NCBI GenBank assembly: GCA_904066235.2
Contig: CAJFCV020000003.1
Coordinates: forward strand, 434,001 to 498,000
Origin: Bursaphelenchus xylophilus
Lineage: Eukaryota > Nematoda > Chromadorea > Rhabditida > Aphelenchoididae
Direction: 5' to 3'
DNA length: 64,000 nucleotides
The notes below the pieces were generated by a model. That model saw only the letters and a list, made by a program, of their open reading frames with translations. It searched no databases and was not told where the DNA came from. Every line of letters starts with the position of its first letter. The stretch's first letter is position 1. Shown here piece after piece: positions 1 to 17,526 of the stretch. A program made the position numbers and the translations under genes.

Positions 1-469
1 TCGTTAAATTGAATGTATTTTGCAAACTCATAAACACTCAAAAATTTGTACCCGCAATGGACGTGGGTTGTGCGAAGTGAGGTCGGAAATACAAGTGGGG
101 TGATTAAATTCTTCACGGCCACAATCGGAAAGAAGCTATAGATAAACAGAGATTAGCTGTTGGGATATTTACTTATAGGGGTTTTGCGGGGATAAGTTGG
201 TTGTTGACTTGTTTTGGGAGGGCGAAAGCGATTAGCGACTGTGTTTGATAGACGGAATATGGGGAATGCCTGAGGCATGGCAAATCAGATTTTGATGAAA
301 TTTGCTTAAAATTTAGATTGGATTAGAGCTAGGACATAATACTCATATATTATACGAGATTTTTACCTAAGGCTATGCAAAGAATATCGCGATTTTGAGA
401 TTGAAAATAGTGTTTTTGTGATCTTTAGAGCAAAAAAATCCTCAAAAAATCCGTGCTTCCGTTGCAGAA
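1..469. other. Intergenic, nothing recognised
   Basis: I see no coding pattern, RNA gene or clear repeat here. The first array unit of the next feature begins near 470. Confidence 0.5.
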
Positions 470-800
470 TAAGAGCGGAAGACTTGACTCAAAACTTGGT
501 TCATATCAGCCTGTCGGAAAAATAATGTGGTTTTGTCAAAAAAACGTCACTGAATTCTTAACTTTCAATTGTCATCTTTGTGGGGTCGGAGAAAGACTTG
601 AGCCAAAATTAGGTTTACATTATTATTTTGTCGGGAAAATAATGTGGATTTGTCGCAAAAAACGTCTCTGGACGCCTAAATTGGAATTGTCATCTTTATG
701 GGCGCAAAGAAAGACTTGACCCAAAATTGGGTTTATATCAGTCTGTCGGGAAAATAATGTGGATTTGTCGCAGAAAAACGTCTCGCTTCGTCAAAGTCTC
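470..800. repeat. Tandem array, about 116 bp unit carrying family A end
   Basis: Three units start their GTCGGGAAAATAATGTGG block at about 513, 630 and 745, a period of 115-117 bp. Between the blocks lies a shared sentence: GACTTGACCCAAAA(T), then GTTTATATCAGTCT, then the family A block, then CGTCTCTGGACG and TTGTCATCTTTATGGGCGCA. The same compound unit returns at 2.2, 38.6 and 42.4 kb, so this is a dispersed satellite that has captured a transposon end. Confidence 0.8.
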
Positions 801-1604
801 GCACCAAATCTCCAGTCTCGGCTAGCCTAAAGCGATGATGGGCGATTCCAAAGCGCGACGAATTCACATTATTTTCCCGACAGACTTATATATACATATC
901 TCGGCTCTCCTTGCAAATCATGAGCTATAACTTTCAGAAGTTGATCTATAGACCATATAGAGTATATGCGCCAAATTTGAAGCAAATCTGAGCCTGTGAA
1001 CTCGAACAATTTACCATTTCTTCCAAAAGATTTCAAAGTATTTCCTTGCTTTTATCCGCATTCTTATGACGCTGCCCTTTCCTGCTCTTGTACACAACTT
1101 GAATATTCTAATATCGGAGTCCGAGACGTTCCGAATACACTCTTTTCCGCTCGCTTGTGCATACTGTAGCCGACGTCTGTCCGCATCTTTGTTGCCCTAA
1201 CTTAGGGATTCTGAGGCCAAAAATTCCGCTACCTTCGGCCGTTAGCACTTACAACCCTCTTAAAAAACAGTGTTCTTTCACTTGAGGCCGACTTTTGTCT
1301 TTGCAGAGGTTTTATAAATTCGTCGGCCGCTAATGAAATGGCCCGTTTTCCACAGTTTTTTCGGGTTTCTTTTCAGTCTTGACGTCGCCAAAGCCTATTC
1401 AATGTCAATATAAACGCCGAGAGAAATGGGGGTCAAGAAAGGGCATAAAAAAGGGGAATTTGACGGGTTATTTTTAGGATTTTTTGATTCAAAAAGTACT
1501 GTAAGGCTACTAAAAAAGGACTAGTAGTAAAAGTTGGGCCTTGAATATAAGTTTTCTAGTGGATTTATGACATAAAAATGTCGTATTTTTTAGAAAATCA
1601 AAAT
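801..1604. other. Intergenic with a family C arm fragment
   Basis: About 885-1000 resembles one arm of family C (sequence around ATATCTCGGCTCTCCTTGC and AAATCTGAGC). The rest shows no gene. TCGGAGTCCGAGACGTTCCG near 1106-1130 is a locally GC-rich patch with no assignable role. Confidence 0.4.
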
Positions 1605-1860
1605 TTTCGGCCGTTCGGCCGCTTTTATCAAGACTTGCGTTTTAGCAAAACGCGATACAAAAAATGGCTTCCACTTGTCGCAGCAACGATCTTTGACATA
1701 ACGTCACATTTCAAACAAAAATTTTAGTTTTCGGCCGTTCGGCCACTTTTATCAAAACTTGCGTATTAGCAAAACGCAAGCCTCAAAATGGCTTCCACTT
1801 GTCGCACCAACGATCTTTGACATTTCCAGCTTCCTCGTTGTTCGAAATTCTCGAGTTCCT
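1605..1860. repeat. Two-copy tandem repeat, 124 bp
   Basis: The block TTTTCGGCCGTTCGGCC, followed by a CTTTTATCAAxACTTGCG segment and ATGGCTTCCACTTGTCGCA, occurs at about 1605 and again at about 1730. Short open frames through it on both strands are by-products of the duplication. Confidence 0.75.
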
Positions 1861-2224
1861 TTTTTCGGCCGCTTTTTGAAACTCCGCAATAAACAAATCC
1901 CCTCTCGACGCAAAAGGGATGTTGCACCCGACAAATTTTGGTTCAAGTCGCGGATGATGACCTTACGCTGGTGAATGGGCGTTGACTCGGAATAAGGAAG
2001 CGGGTTCGGCCGCCCTTTCTTCGCCTATTTTTTCTATTTTTGCCATCTTCCGCTCTCACGGAAGTGGGTATGAGTTTGTGCTGACGTTTGAAGTTTTACT
2101 CTATTCAGGGTTTTGCTAGGGGGAATTTAATAATCTAACAGGAAGAAAAATAGGTTCTATCAAAAACATTGTTATGTCAGTTTGTCGGGAAAATATTGTA
2201 AACCTTCTCTAAACGTATAAAACT

Positions 2225-2600
2225 GAATAGTAATCTTTGTGGGCGCGGAGAAAGACTTGTCCCAAACTTGGTTTATATCAGTCTGTCGGGAAAATAATGT
2301 GGATTTGTCGCAAAAAACGTCTCTGGACGCCTATCTTTGAATTGTCATCTTTATGGGTGCAGAGGAAGACTTGACCCAAAACTTGGTTCATGTCAGTCTG
2401 TCGGGAAAATAACGTGGATTTGTCGAAGAAAAGTCTCTCTTAACGTCTAAAATCAATTGTCATATCGCGATCGGCGCTGCGAAATTGTGGGCGCAGGGGA
2501 AGACTTGACTCAAAATTGAGTTTATATCAGCCTGTCGGGAAAATAATGTGGATTTGTTGCAGAAAAATTTCTGACCTCACCTCATTATTTTCCCAACAGA
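2225..2600. repeat. Second array of the 116 bp compound unit
   Basis: GTCGGGAAAATAATGTGG or close variants start at about 2284, 2399 and 2536, each followed by a GATTTGTCG block and preceded by GACTTGACCCAAAA. It is the same unit as at 470-800. Confidence 0.75.
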
Positions 2601-3949
2601 CCAACCGTCGTATAAATTTTTTCCTAGGCCAATACTCAAAAAAGTATTACAAGACCATTGCGTCATGTTCCATTCTCCCAGAACACACTTCCTTTTTGCA
2701 TTCTATTCCCAGTGTTCATGACCAGAATCCCATTCAAAACTGGACCCATAACCTTCACCTGCGTCATCCAACCTTTCACCCAAACATTCGCGATCGCCCC
2801 GATCACTACGGTAGGCTGCCCAATTGCGTAAGCCCATCAACTACCGGAATTTTTCGCCCCGAATTTCCGCGAGACCTACGTGTTTTTTGTTTCGTTCTGT
2901 GACGTCAAATGCTTAAGGCCGGCCCCAACTTTTTTCGTTTTTTTTTCCTTCCTTCTCGCCGCTTTTTTCCGCCCCGTTCTTCTCGGCCTTAAGGCGTCGG
3001 GGAGGGCGAGAGAGAAGAGGGGAGAAGAAGGGGGGACTCACTCTCCCACTTTTCAATGCCCCATTTGTCAGATTGCACTTGTAAGTGGGGAAATTGCATA
3101 TAGCCAAGACAAACAGTAATTGCTGTTTGTCTTGGCGGAATTTTGATTACAGGCACTTGTATGTTATTGTATAGGTTAATCGTCTCTTCAAACGAAATTT
3201 TGAGTATGTTTATGAAGGAAAATGTATTTTTTTTTGAAATGCACTTTTATTTTTTTTACATTTTTTCGTCATTGTAGAGTGAAAACTGATATTTTTTATT
3301 GAAAATTTTAGAAAAAAATAAATTTTTTTTTTCATTTTTTTGGCCAAGACCAAAACACACATTTTTCGCCGTAATTTTCTATCTTTTTTTAAACTTTTTG
3401 TCCTCAGACCCTAATTTAAAATTAAAATAGAAGAAAACTTCACAAATCCCCTTCAACTTTACACCTTCATTACGTCACAGCCCCATTTAAATCGCTTTAA
3501 ACTGCTGTAAAATACCGCTTAACTTGGTTGTTGTAATTTTCAAATAGCAAAAATTGGATTTTTTTAACTATTTTTTGTTTGTAAAATAAAAAAAAATTAA
3601 GGAAAAAAGTGCTTTTTTGCTCTGATCTCCGGGCCTTTTCTCTATATATTTATTTGTCATGTGATGACGTTGTTGTGTTATATTTCTTGAGATGTTTGCC
3701 CAAAAAACATTTATCGCTTTTCAGGGTTCATTTGACCATTTATTGGCTTGAGAATTTCATGGAGTTTGAGCTTTTGAATTTCACAAAAATTGGCCAAATC
3801 TATGGCCAAATGCTTTTTTCATGATATCTTGGATTTTTTGGTTTAAATTTTGCAGAAATTTCACAGCAAATTTAAATCGGAAAATCTCCAAAAAGAAACA
3901 TTTTTTCCACTAAAAAATCAGTTATTTTCCGAGGCGATGCTATGGATAG
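2601..3949. other. Intergenic, partly GC-rich then AT-rich
   Basis: 2640-3060 is less AT-rich than its surroundings and keeps overlapping open frames on both strands, but none shows a recognisable domain or a nematode exon structure. From 3140 on it is mostly poly-A and poly-T. A perfect small hairpin at 3103-3136 is listed separately. It could hold a promoter, but I cannot show that. Confidence 0.35.
3103..3136. repeat. Perfect 14 bp stem, 6 nt loop hairpin
   Basis: GCCAAGACAAACAG is followed by a six-base loop and then by its exact reverse complement CTGTTTGTCTTGGC. The stem is too short for a typical nematode pre-miRNA. It is not followed by a convincing terminator tract. Confidence 0.6.
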
Positions 3950-4290
3950 GGAAGGCTAGGAGAAGGCTTAGTTAATAGAAATAATAAGATTTATCGGGTC
4001 CTAGCTTATCACCTATTTTGAGGTATTTTGCATGCACTCACATCTTCTTTTTGCAACTCAGGGTAAAAAAAGTAACGTTAGTAATAGCTAAAATTAGAAA
4101 AAGGGGGCATATTGCAAGCCTTCGCCAAGTCTCCGCCGAGCCTTCTCAGAGCGTCCAGTGCTTTGTCAGGGTTCGCAGGCACTTCCTACAACTTTTTTTG
4201 GGGTATCCACCTGCCCTACTTGGGTTTATCTCAGTCTGTATTGATTGATTTTGTGTTGACCCGAACTGTCATCGACCCGAAAAGCCGGGA
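3950..4290. repeat. Dispersed repeat, paired with 31520-31940
   Basis: Shared blocks in the same order as at 31.5-31.9 kb are: GGCTAGGAGAAGGCTTAGTTA, TCACCTATTTTGAGG, GTAACGTTAG, then TTGCAAGCCTTCGCCAAGTC, TCCGCCGAGCCTTC, and CCGAACTGTC followed by TCGACCCGAAA. Divergence is substantial, so this looks like an old interspersed element. No terminal inverted repeats were found. Confidence 0.7.
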
Positions 4291-5659
4291 CGCGAAATTC
4301 AAAAAACTTGATTTGTGGCCAAGAAAGGGCTAAAATCAACATGAAAATATGAAAAAATCGAAAAAAAAATATTTTTTGTTTTTTGAATTTTGGCTTTCCA
4401 ATGTCACTTTTACTCCTCTCCTAAAAAATCCACTTTCACCACATAAATTCCAATATAACAGTTTCAATGAAAAACAAAAAAAAACTTTTTTTTTCGGCTG
4501 CTCCCTGATAATTCTTCCTCCTTTTTAGCCCTCTCAAAAATGCTGCAGATTACGTCACGACTCGGGGAGGGCTTGGAAAAGAAAATTTCACTGCCAAAAC
4601 GTCGAGAGCGAAGAGAAAATTTCGGTTTTTTGGGGGGAGAAAGACGTGTTCCTTTCGTCCGTTCTGGGAACCAAGATTTCGAGGGCCGCTTTTGGGGTTT
4701 GAGAGGGGATTTGCGAGCGGATAAATGGGATTTTAATTGACGAATCCGGGGGATTTATGTCGGTTATGCCCAAGTATTTTGTTGGATTTTCATGTGGGGC
4801 CGTGTGGGTCCAGTTTTGGTGGTTTTTTGGGGGAAAAAATTGGATTTTTTAAGAAAAAAAAATTTTTTTTTCATTTTTTTTGAAAAATTTTGACTTTTTA
4901 AGGGCTTAAAAAGTATTGTAATATATTAAATTTGGTCATAAAATCTCTGTAAAACCGTTTTTTTTAATTTTTCGGCCAAAAAATTTTTTTTCAAAATTTC
5001 AAAATTTTTTTTTGCGGCAATCACAAAACTGAAGAAAAAAGGTATTTTCCATATTTTCTACGGTAAATAAGTCTGCAGAACAGTGACATATAAGTTATCG
5101 CTTATTATTTTAAATTTTTTTCCTATTTTTGGGCTTTTTTAATTACATAAGTGGCGTGTTTCCGCATTTTTTCCTTCCATTTCTTTTCATTTTTCTCTCA
5201 AAATCTTTCCTTTCAAAAGAACATCTCCGAATATTGTCTCGTATTTTTCACCCCTCCTTCAACGCACCCAAGGAAATCTTTTTTTCAAATTACATCACTT
5301 TTTAGCCCATAATCGACATAAGGGCAGCGATAAGAGGGGTTTTACGAAAACTTCCGGCCTACTTTTTGTTTTTTGAGTTTGCTTATAAAATATTGTGCAG
5401 TTGGTTATGTTTGGGGCAAAAAAATTTTTTTGTTGGCTTTTGATGAAAATTGGAAAAAAATTGGATTCGATTTTTGAAGATTTTTTTGAAATTTTTTAGT
5501 GATTTTTCGGTCGAAAATTTTTAAAAAAATTGAATTTTTGCGACATTTTTCGTATTTTTAAATATTTTTTTTGCGTTTTTTTTTCATAAAAATCTACATC
5601 TCTATTTCTATTGTCAATGATAATATTTCCACGAAAAATATATTTTTTTTCTTCAAAAC
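4291..5659. other. AT-rich intergenic
   Basis: Mostly homopolymer-rich sequence. The less AT-rich patch at 4540-4780 has short open frames on both strands and no recognisable product. Confidence 0.4.
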
Positions 5660-5810
5660 CGGCAAAGATATGGCCAAAAAGTGTTGTCTCTGGCCGCTCT
5701 CCGCATTTTGCATACTCTCTCGACCCTCAAAGATCGTTGAATATCTCGGCTCTTCTTGCCAAGGGAAAACTAAGATTTTCAGTGATTGATACATGACCTA
5801 TATACATTAT
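5660..5810. repeat. Solo arm of family C element
   Basis: The run GATATGGCCAAAAAGTG, a GCTCTCCGCATTTTGCATAC block, ATCGTTGAATATCTCGGCTC and TCAGTGATTGATA matches the interior arm of complete family C copies (for example 51449-51906). Neither terminal inverted repeat is present. Confidence 0.55.
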
Positions 5811-6284
5811 GCCCGCTATATTACATTTTCAAAAAATTTTGCCTCAAGCAATAATTTATTTTTTTTGAAAAAATCATTTTTTCAATATTTTCCCCTAAAA
5901 AAATCGTTTTTTACAAAAGCGCCGGTATTTTTATCACCCCAAAATCCCACCCCCTGCTCATTAGTATGTAGTAGACGAGTCGGAAAAGAAAATTTTTTCC
6001 GGATTGACGTAAACTTGTGGGTCGTTTTCCCCGCACTCCGAAAATAAATAATGGGATCATTTGTGCTGCTAAATTTAGTATTTTGCATGGTATTTTGAGG
6101 GCCATTTTAGGGCCGCGAAATGACGATTTGAGGGGGTATTAGCGTGCTCTCAAGTGCCGACTCAAGATTTATTATTTTTTTTTAGAACGTTGCGTTTTAC
6201 CATAATATCAGTCACCGTTGATCTTTTGGGGAGAAATTTTAGGGTCTTGGCGGGATTTAGGACAAACAGGAATCAAAATTTCTT

Positions 6285-6720
6285 AATCTATGGTCTAGGC
6301 GACATTTTATACGATGAATTGTATTTTTTGGTGATTCTTTTAAAATGGGATTTTTTGAATAATTTTTTATTTTTTCAAATATTTTATCGAAATTTGGAAA
6401 GAATCAAGATATTTTTGGAACCAAAATTTCTTAATCTATGGTCTAGGCGACATTTTATACGATGAATTGTAATTTTTGGTGATTTTTTTAAAATCGGATT
6501 TTTTGAAATTTTTTTATTTTTTCAAATATTTTATCGAAATTTGGAAAAAATCAAGATATTTTAGGAATCAAAATTTCTTAATCAATGGTCTAGGCGACAT
6601 TTTATACGGTGAATTGTGATTTTTGGTGATTTTTTTAAAATCGGATTCTTTGAATAATTTATTTTATTTTTCAAATATTTTATCGACATTTGGAAAAAAT
6701 CAAGATATTTTTTGGAGTTT
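6285..6720. repeat. Tandem array, about 148 bp unit with GACATTTTATACGATG
   Basis: The block CTAGGCGACATTTTATACG, with GATGAATTG following, occurs near 6295, 6444 and 6592. The units share TTTTATCGAAATTTGGAAA, AATCAAGATATTTT and a CAAAATTTCTTAATCTATGG block. The core motif is the one repeated in intron 2 of the downstream kinase, but with a different unit length. Confidence 0.8.
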
Positions 6721-7201
6721 TTTTGTGATTTTTTTAATTTTTTTTTTATTTTTTATTTTTTTTGATTTTTTCCACGGAAATATCAAAAAGCCCGCAGAAT
6801 TTTATTTATGAATTATTTCGTATAGCATCAGCTAAAAAACTTATTTTTATATCGTATTCTGACATAAACTTATTTTCCATTCATATTTTTCGGGTCATTT
6901 TGCGTACAAACTATCGCATCACTTCCTTTTATATTTTTCTCCCCCCGCAAACTCCCACTGTCAAAAAACGAAAAAAAACTCTAAGTAAATGCCCGTTTCT
7001 GCCTGTTATTTTTATACCAATACATCTTGGATTACGGTAGAATTTTACAAAAATTTTGATAAAACAAAACGTACCGTTTATAATGAAAACTTTGGGGTTG
7101 GAATTGAGGAACATAATAAAAATTGTTTTTTTTTTATTTTTTGCTTTTTTGCGTGTGAAATATGTGCTAATTTATGCCCCCGTAATTCCTTATTAATCTC
7201 C

Positions 7202-7211
7202 CTTTTTCCAG
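7202..7211 (+). promoter_or_regulatory. Probable trans-splice acceptor of the SIK gene
   Basis: CTTTTTCCAG ends at 7211, nine bases before the ATG at 7221. No upstream coding exon is evident, so a spliced leader is the simplest partner. A conventional 5' UTR intron is the alternative. Confidence 0.55.
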
Positions 7212-7220
7212 GTGGTAAAC

Positions 7221-13744
<6,524 letters not shown>

Positions 13745-14124
13745 AGTTGCCATTTGCTCGTCTACAACGTATCTCATCCCTCTGTTATCCGCTTGTTTTT
13801 TCTCTCTAAATTTAATTTTATTTTACTCCATTCTACACTCTACATATTCTGAAAGTTTTGTCGATTAGCAGCAAATTCCCAGCCGAGTAACCATATTCGA
13901 ACGCCCGATGAAAATGTTCTAGTCATTTATGCATATTACTCATTGAATTAGGGTCTGCACGCACTGGTAACTGTAGTTTTGTTCCGCTTATTGTCGTACG
14001 AAGATACTTTACATTTGTCGTTTTTAACGGGTTCCGCAATCATTATTGTAAAACAACTTTGATCTTATGAGAAAAAAAAAATAAAAAATTGTTGTAATTG
14101 TAAAGATTATGGTAGTTGCAAAGT

Positions 14125-14130
14125 AATAAA
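14125..14130 (+). terminator. Poly(A) signal for the SIK gene
   Basis: AATAAA lies 381 bases after the TAG, in AT-rich sequence, and is the first good signal downstream. Confidence 0.6.
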
Positions 14131-14375
14131 TATCGAATAACTTTGGGTTTGATTGATTTTTTTGTATTCGTAAACACTTGAAAATATCCAAACATTATTG
14201 ATGCGAGAATACCTCAAAACAGGTGAGAAGCTATCCTTGGAATCAATAGGTCTTATAAATTCCATAAAATAGGCCTTCTCTTAGCCTCCACAATGCACAC
14301 AACGACGAACAGACGCGATCCATCGACCCAAACTGTCGCTGACCCTAAAAGTTGTAACGCCGAAGACACTTCTCA

Positions 14376-14631
14376 TACAGTGGCGGACCTGATCCATTGG
14401 CCAAAAACGTAAAATTTTGCATCCGGGAAGTGTCAAAAATGTGGCAAAATGCTATTCTCCAAGTGAAAAAACTCCGATTTCAAGAGCGCGCCCGCTCTTT
14501 TTGTGAGGAAAAATGCGCGCAATTCAAAACGGAGTTCTTTTTGTAGTTGGAAAGGGATGCATTTTGCCACATTTTTGATACTTCCTGGATGCAAAATGGC
14601 ACGTTTTTTGCGATTGGATCAGGTCCTTCAT
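14376..14631. mobile_element. Family B palindromic element
   Basis: Left end TACAGTGGCGGACCTGATCC and right end GGATCAGGTCCTTCATTG are inverted. The inner arms AAATTTTGCATCCGGGAAGT and ACTTCCTGGATGCAAAATGG pair almost fully. The core contains GCGCGCCC-type GC tracts. Confidence 0.8.
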
Positions 14632-15382
14632 TGGACATTTATGTCTTACAATTAGAAAGGATTGGTCTACATCTCCGCCAAGTTTAATAAAAAATCTGAG
14701 CGTCGCACTAGGAGTACTTCCAAGAAAAAAAGAGGATCGTCGGAGACCCCATTTCTCTCAAGGGATCACTTGCTTTTGAGTGGTCTCTCGTCTGTAAAAA
14801 AAGCTGATTTTTAGGTCGAAAAGGCGAGAAACATCTTCATATTATCTACAATATTTACTGCGTTTTTTTCAACCATCTGACACTTGTGTATTCCAGTAAA
14901 TTTGTTTTACTGATCTGAACTCGTTACGCAACGTAAAGCCCTTCAACCGTCGCAAATCCAGCCCGCTCTCATTTGACATTACTTTTTTCGCTGTACAGTT
15001 ATTGAAACAGCAAAAGGGAAGAGCCGGTAAGACCGTGGGAAAGAATGGAAAAAGTAATACTTTTTACTTTTTTCGGATCGGGCTTTTCATTGGAAGGGGG
15101 TTTGGACGCTGCTGTATAACTGATCAAAATTTGTGGTGTTACAAGGCCCTTAAACTTTCGGTTCAACGAATGGCTGTGGGAGGCTTTGATTTTAACCTGA
15201 AGCTAACAGGGGAAGTGAACGAACAAACTTTCTGGACGAAAGTTACTTGGGGTACTTCCGTTGTAAGCGTGGCTGCAATCCTGGCCGCAAGCCAGGCTGA
15301 AATTTTCAAGCCCGGCCCGGGCCTGCAAAGTTTTGAATGCCCCGCCAGACTGGCCCGGGTAAAACTACTGTGCAATTTATCG

Positions 15383-15830
15383 ACAAGGGAAGTGTTCGAA
15401 GGGCGACGCTCAGATTTTCTTTAAATTTTGCACACACGTCGGGTATGGACTAAATATCAATTCATGAAAGTTTTAGCGTGCGCTTTTCAGGCGTCGCCGA
15501 GATATTGAAAGATCTTTGCCGCCGAGAGAGTACGCTTAACACGGAGAGCGGACAGAGGGAAAAACATGTTTTGGCCATAACTTTGCTTGTTTCCTGCGGA
15601 AAAATTTGATTTTTTGTGGAAACATTGCTCTATACGATAGAAATAGGCATAAAACTTTTCGAGCCGAAATTCGGCAAAAAGTCCTAAATTTTGGCCGACT
15701 TTCGATATAAAAATCTCGGTTGGTTCTGCAAAGCGCGAGCTAGGATTCTCGCATATATCTTAGGAAAAATTATTCTAAATTTGTGCCAAGTTTCATCAAA
15801 ATCTGAGCGTCGCACTTGGGGTTTTTCTGG
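15383..15830. mobile_element. Family C palindromic element, extended form
   Basis: ACAAGGGAAGTGTTCGAAGG then GCGACGCTCAGATTTTC at the left pairs with AAAATCTGAGCGTCGCACTT then GGGG at the right. Just outside, ACTTTCTGGACGAAAG (15227) and CTTTCGTCCAGAAAGTTTG (15832) are also inverted. The same flank, with AAACAAAGCAATGAA, accompanies the 34378 copy, so the original element was probably longer. Confidence 0.75.
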
Positions 15831-16565
15831 ACTTTCGTCCAGAAAGTTTGTTCGTTTTCTTCATTGCTTTGTTTTACAACGTTTTCTTGTTGTTTGCCAA
15901 AGGGTATACACTTGTTTTATACAACTTTTTCTCCTCTACAAAACTGTGTGTTTAATTTTTTTGAAAATTTCATTTTTCATAATTTTTCGGGCTCAGAAAG
16001 TTTCTAATACTTGGTGTAAGTGCGACGCTCAGACTTTTTTCTTCCCTCGTAATCCATGTCCATTTAACTAGGCTAAAAATTTCATTTTGATACAATATCA
16101 TCTTTCTCCAAGCTCATTGTTTTAATCTCCATTGCAAGTCACCCCCAACCCTCCATCAAAGCTTTATTTACCCTGCGCCATGACTCAAGATCAGCCAGCT
16201 TTCATCACTTGCCCCAAACGAATTAATCCAGTCCATCCGAATCAAGCCGCTGAGGATCCATTTCCGCTAAAAATAACCTCACGCATTGTACATATTTTCG
16301 TACGCATAAACACAACCCCTTGCGGGCGTCGCGCGCGCGCGGTCAAGATTGTTTGCCCGGCGAGGTGAATGGGAAGCGACGTAATGTTCCATTCAACAGG
16401 CGAGGGCAATACAAAAGCAATACGAACAAAACTTTTTTTTGTATTGTTTTCTTTTCGCCTCGCGGCGGTTAATTAGGCTGTATATTATAGGTTAGCCGGC
16501 GGAGTGCAGGGGCTGCGGTGAGAGGGGGATTTTGGGCGGATTTTTTCGGATTTTGAGGTTTTGAG

Positions 16566-16960
16566 GTACAGGTTGTTTCAAGAAATTTTGTACAAATTTG
16601 TTGGTTATATCTTAGTGCTCTTTGCAGCTATCCAAGAAGTTTAAGTCGTATTTAGAATTTGAAGTTTTGAGTTTTTAGAAAATGCAAAAGAATTTTGTCT
16701 TGTCTCGGCGGAGAGACCATTTTTCGGCGGAGACATTTGATGCCTTTTTTTTAAATTACACCTCGTTACAAAGCCCAGGCTTCTCTGTTACGGATGAAAT
16801 TAGGCTTGCCACATCTGGCAGTACGTAATCTGTTAGTCTCGGCAGCTTGGCGGATGTTTCACATATCGGCGAAGGATCGGCGGAGACCATGCAAAATAAA
16901 AAGGCTGTTTTTTGTATCAGTCCGTTCGTCAAGTCGCTGTAGAAAGCTTGATGAAATCCG
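16566..16960. repeat. Old diverged relative of the family F foldback
   Basis: GTACAGGTTGTTTCAAGAAA, CTCGGCGGAGAGACCATTTT, CGGCGGAGACATTTG and ACACCTCGTTACA parallel the left arm at 40646-40920 (ACAGGGTGTTTCAAGAAATT and GGCGGAGAGGCCAGTTCTCG). No right arm is visible. A partial family H end follows at about 16917 (AGTCCGTTCGTCAAGTCGCT). Confidence 0.6.
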
Positions 16961-17310
16961 GAAAGAAGCTTCCAAGCCCGGCCCTTACTTGGAATATTTT
17001 AAAAGCCCGGCTCGGTCAACCCGTGTAAAATTTCTTGTACAGTTTATCGAATTGTGAAAAACGTCCTAGCCGGATTTTTTGGATGCCAAGTAACTCTTGG
17101 AATTCTACTTTGCTTTTTCTGCAGGAAGATACACATTTTTTGATCTTTTTGATTTTCGCAATTTTTGAGTGATTTTCCTCGAATTTCGCCTTTCTTTTGA
17201 GAATTCTCGATTTCTTTGTAATAAAACCGGGAAGGCCCTGAAAATCAAAGCCCGGGGCCGGAAAAAATTTCGCTGCGATAAATCCTCGTTATTTTCCCGA
17301 CAGGCTTTTA

Positions 17311-17467
17311 TCAGTATGTCGGGAAAATAATGAGCACAATGTCGCTGCGCCAATCGCGTCGCTGAAGTGAAAAGCAATATGGTGTTGTCGCAACATAATT
17401 CATTTTTTCAATTTTTTAAGCGATTTTGGATGCGACAGACAGCTCATTATTTTCTAGACGGACTTGA
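17311..17467. mobile_element. Family A element upstream of the membrane-protein gene
   Basis: TCAGTATGTCGGGAAAATAA with TGAGCAC at the left and CATTATTTTCTAGACGGACT at the right. The interior has the usual GCGTCGCTGAAGTGAAAAGC block. The right end contains the ATG of a short open frame that runs into the next exon. Confidence 0.75.
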
Positions 17468-17526
17468 TGATATTACTTGTTTGTTTTGTACCTCAAAAAA
17501 TTCACATGTTACTGTACAATTTTCAG

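Noticed and set aside
2516..2902. A 128-codon + strand frame
   Set aside because: Begins in the 116 bp compound repeat; no domain, no splice structure.
15002..15424. A 140-codon + strand frame
   Set aside because: It overlaps a family C element and its flanks, has no splice partner that fits the downstream exon at 17527, and no domain.
17464..17526. ATG at 17464 as the start of the PY-motif protein (frame is open into the exon)
   Set aside because: The ATG lies in the right end of a family A element, and a good TTTTCAG acceptor separates it from the exon. Possible but less likely than an unseen upstream exon.
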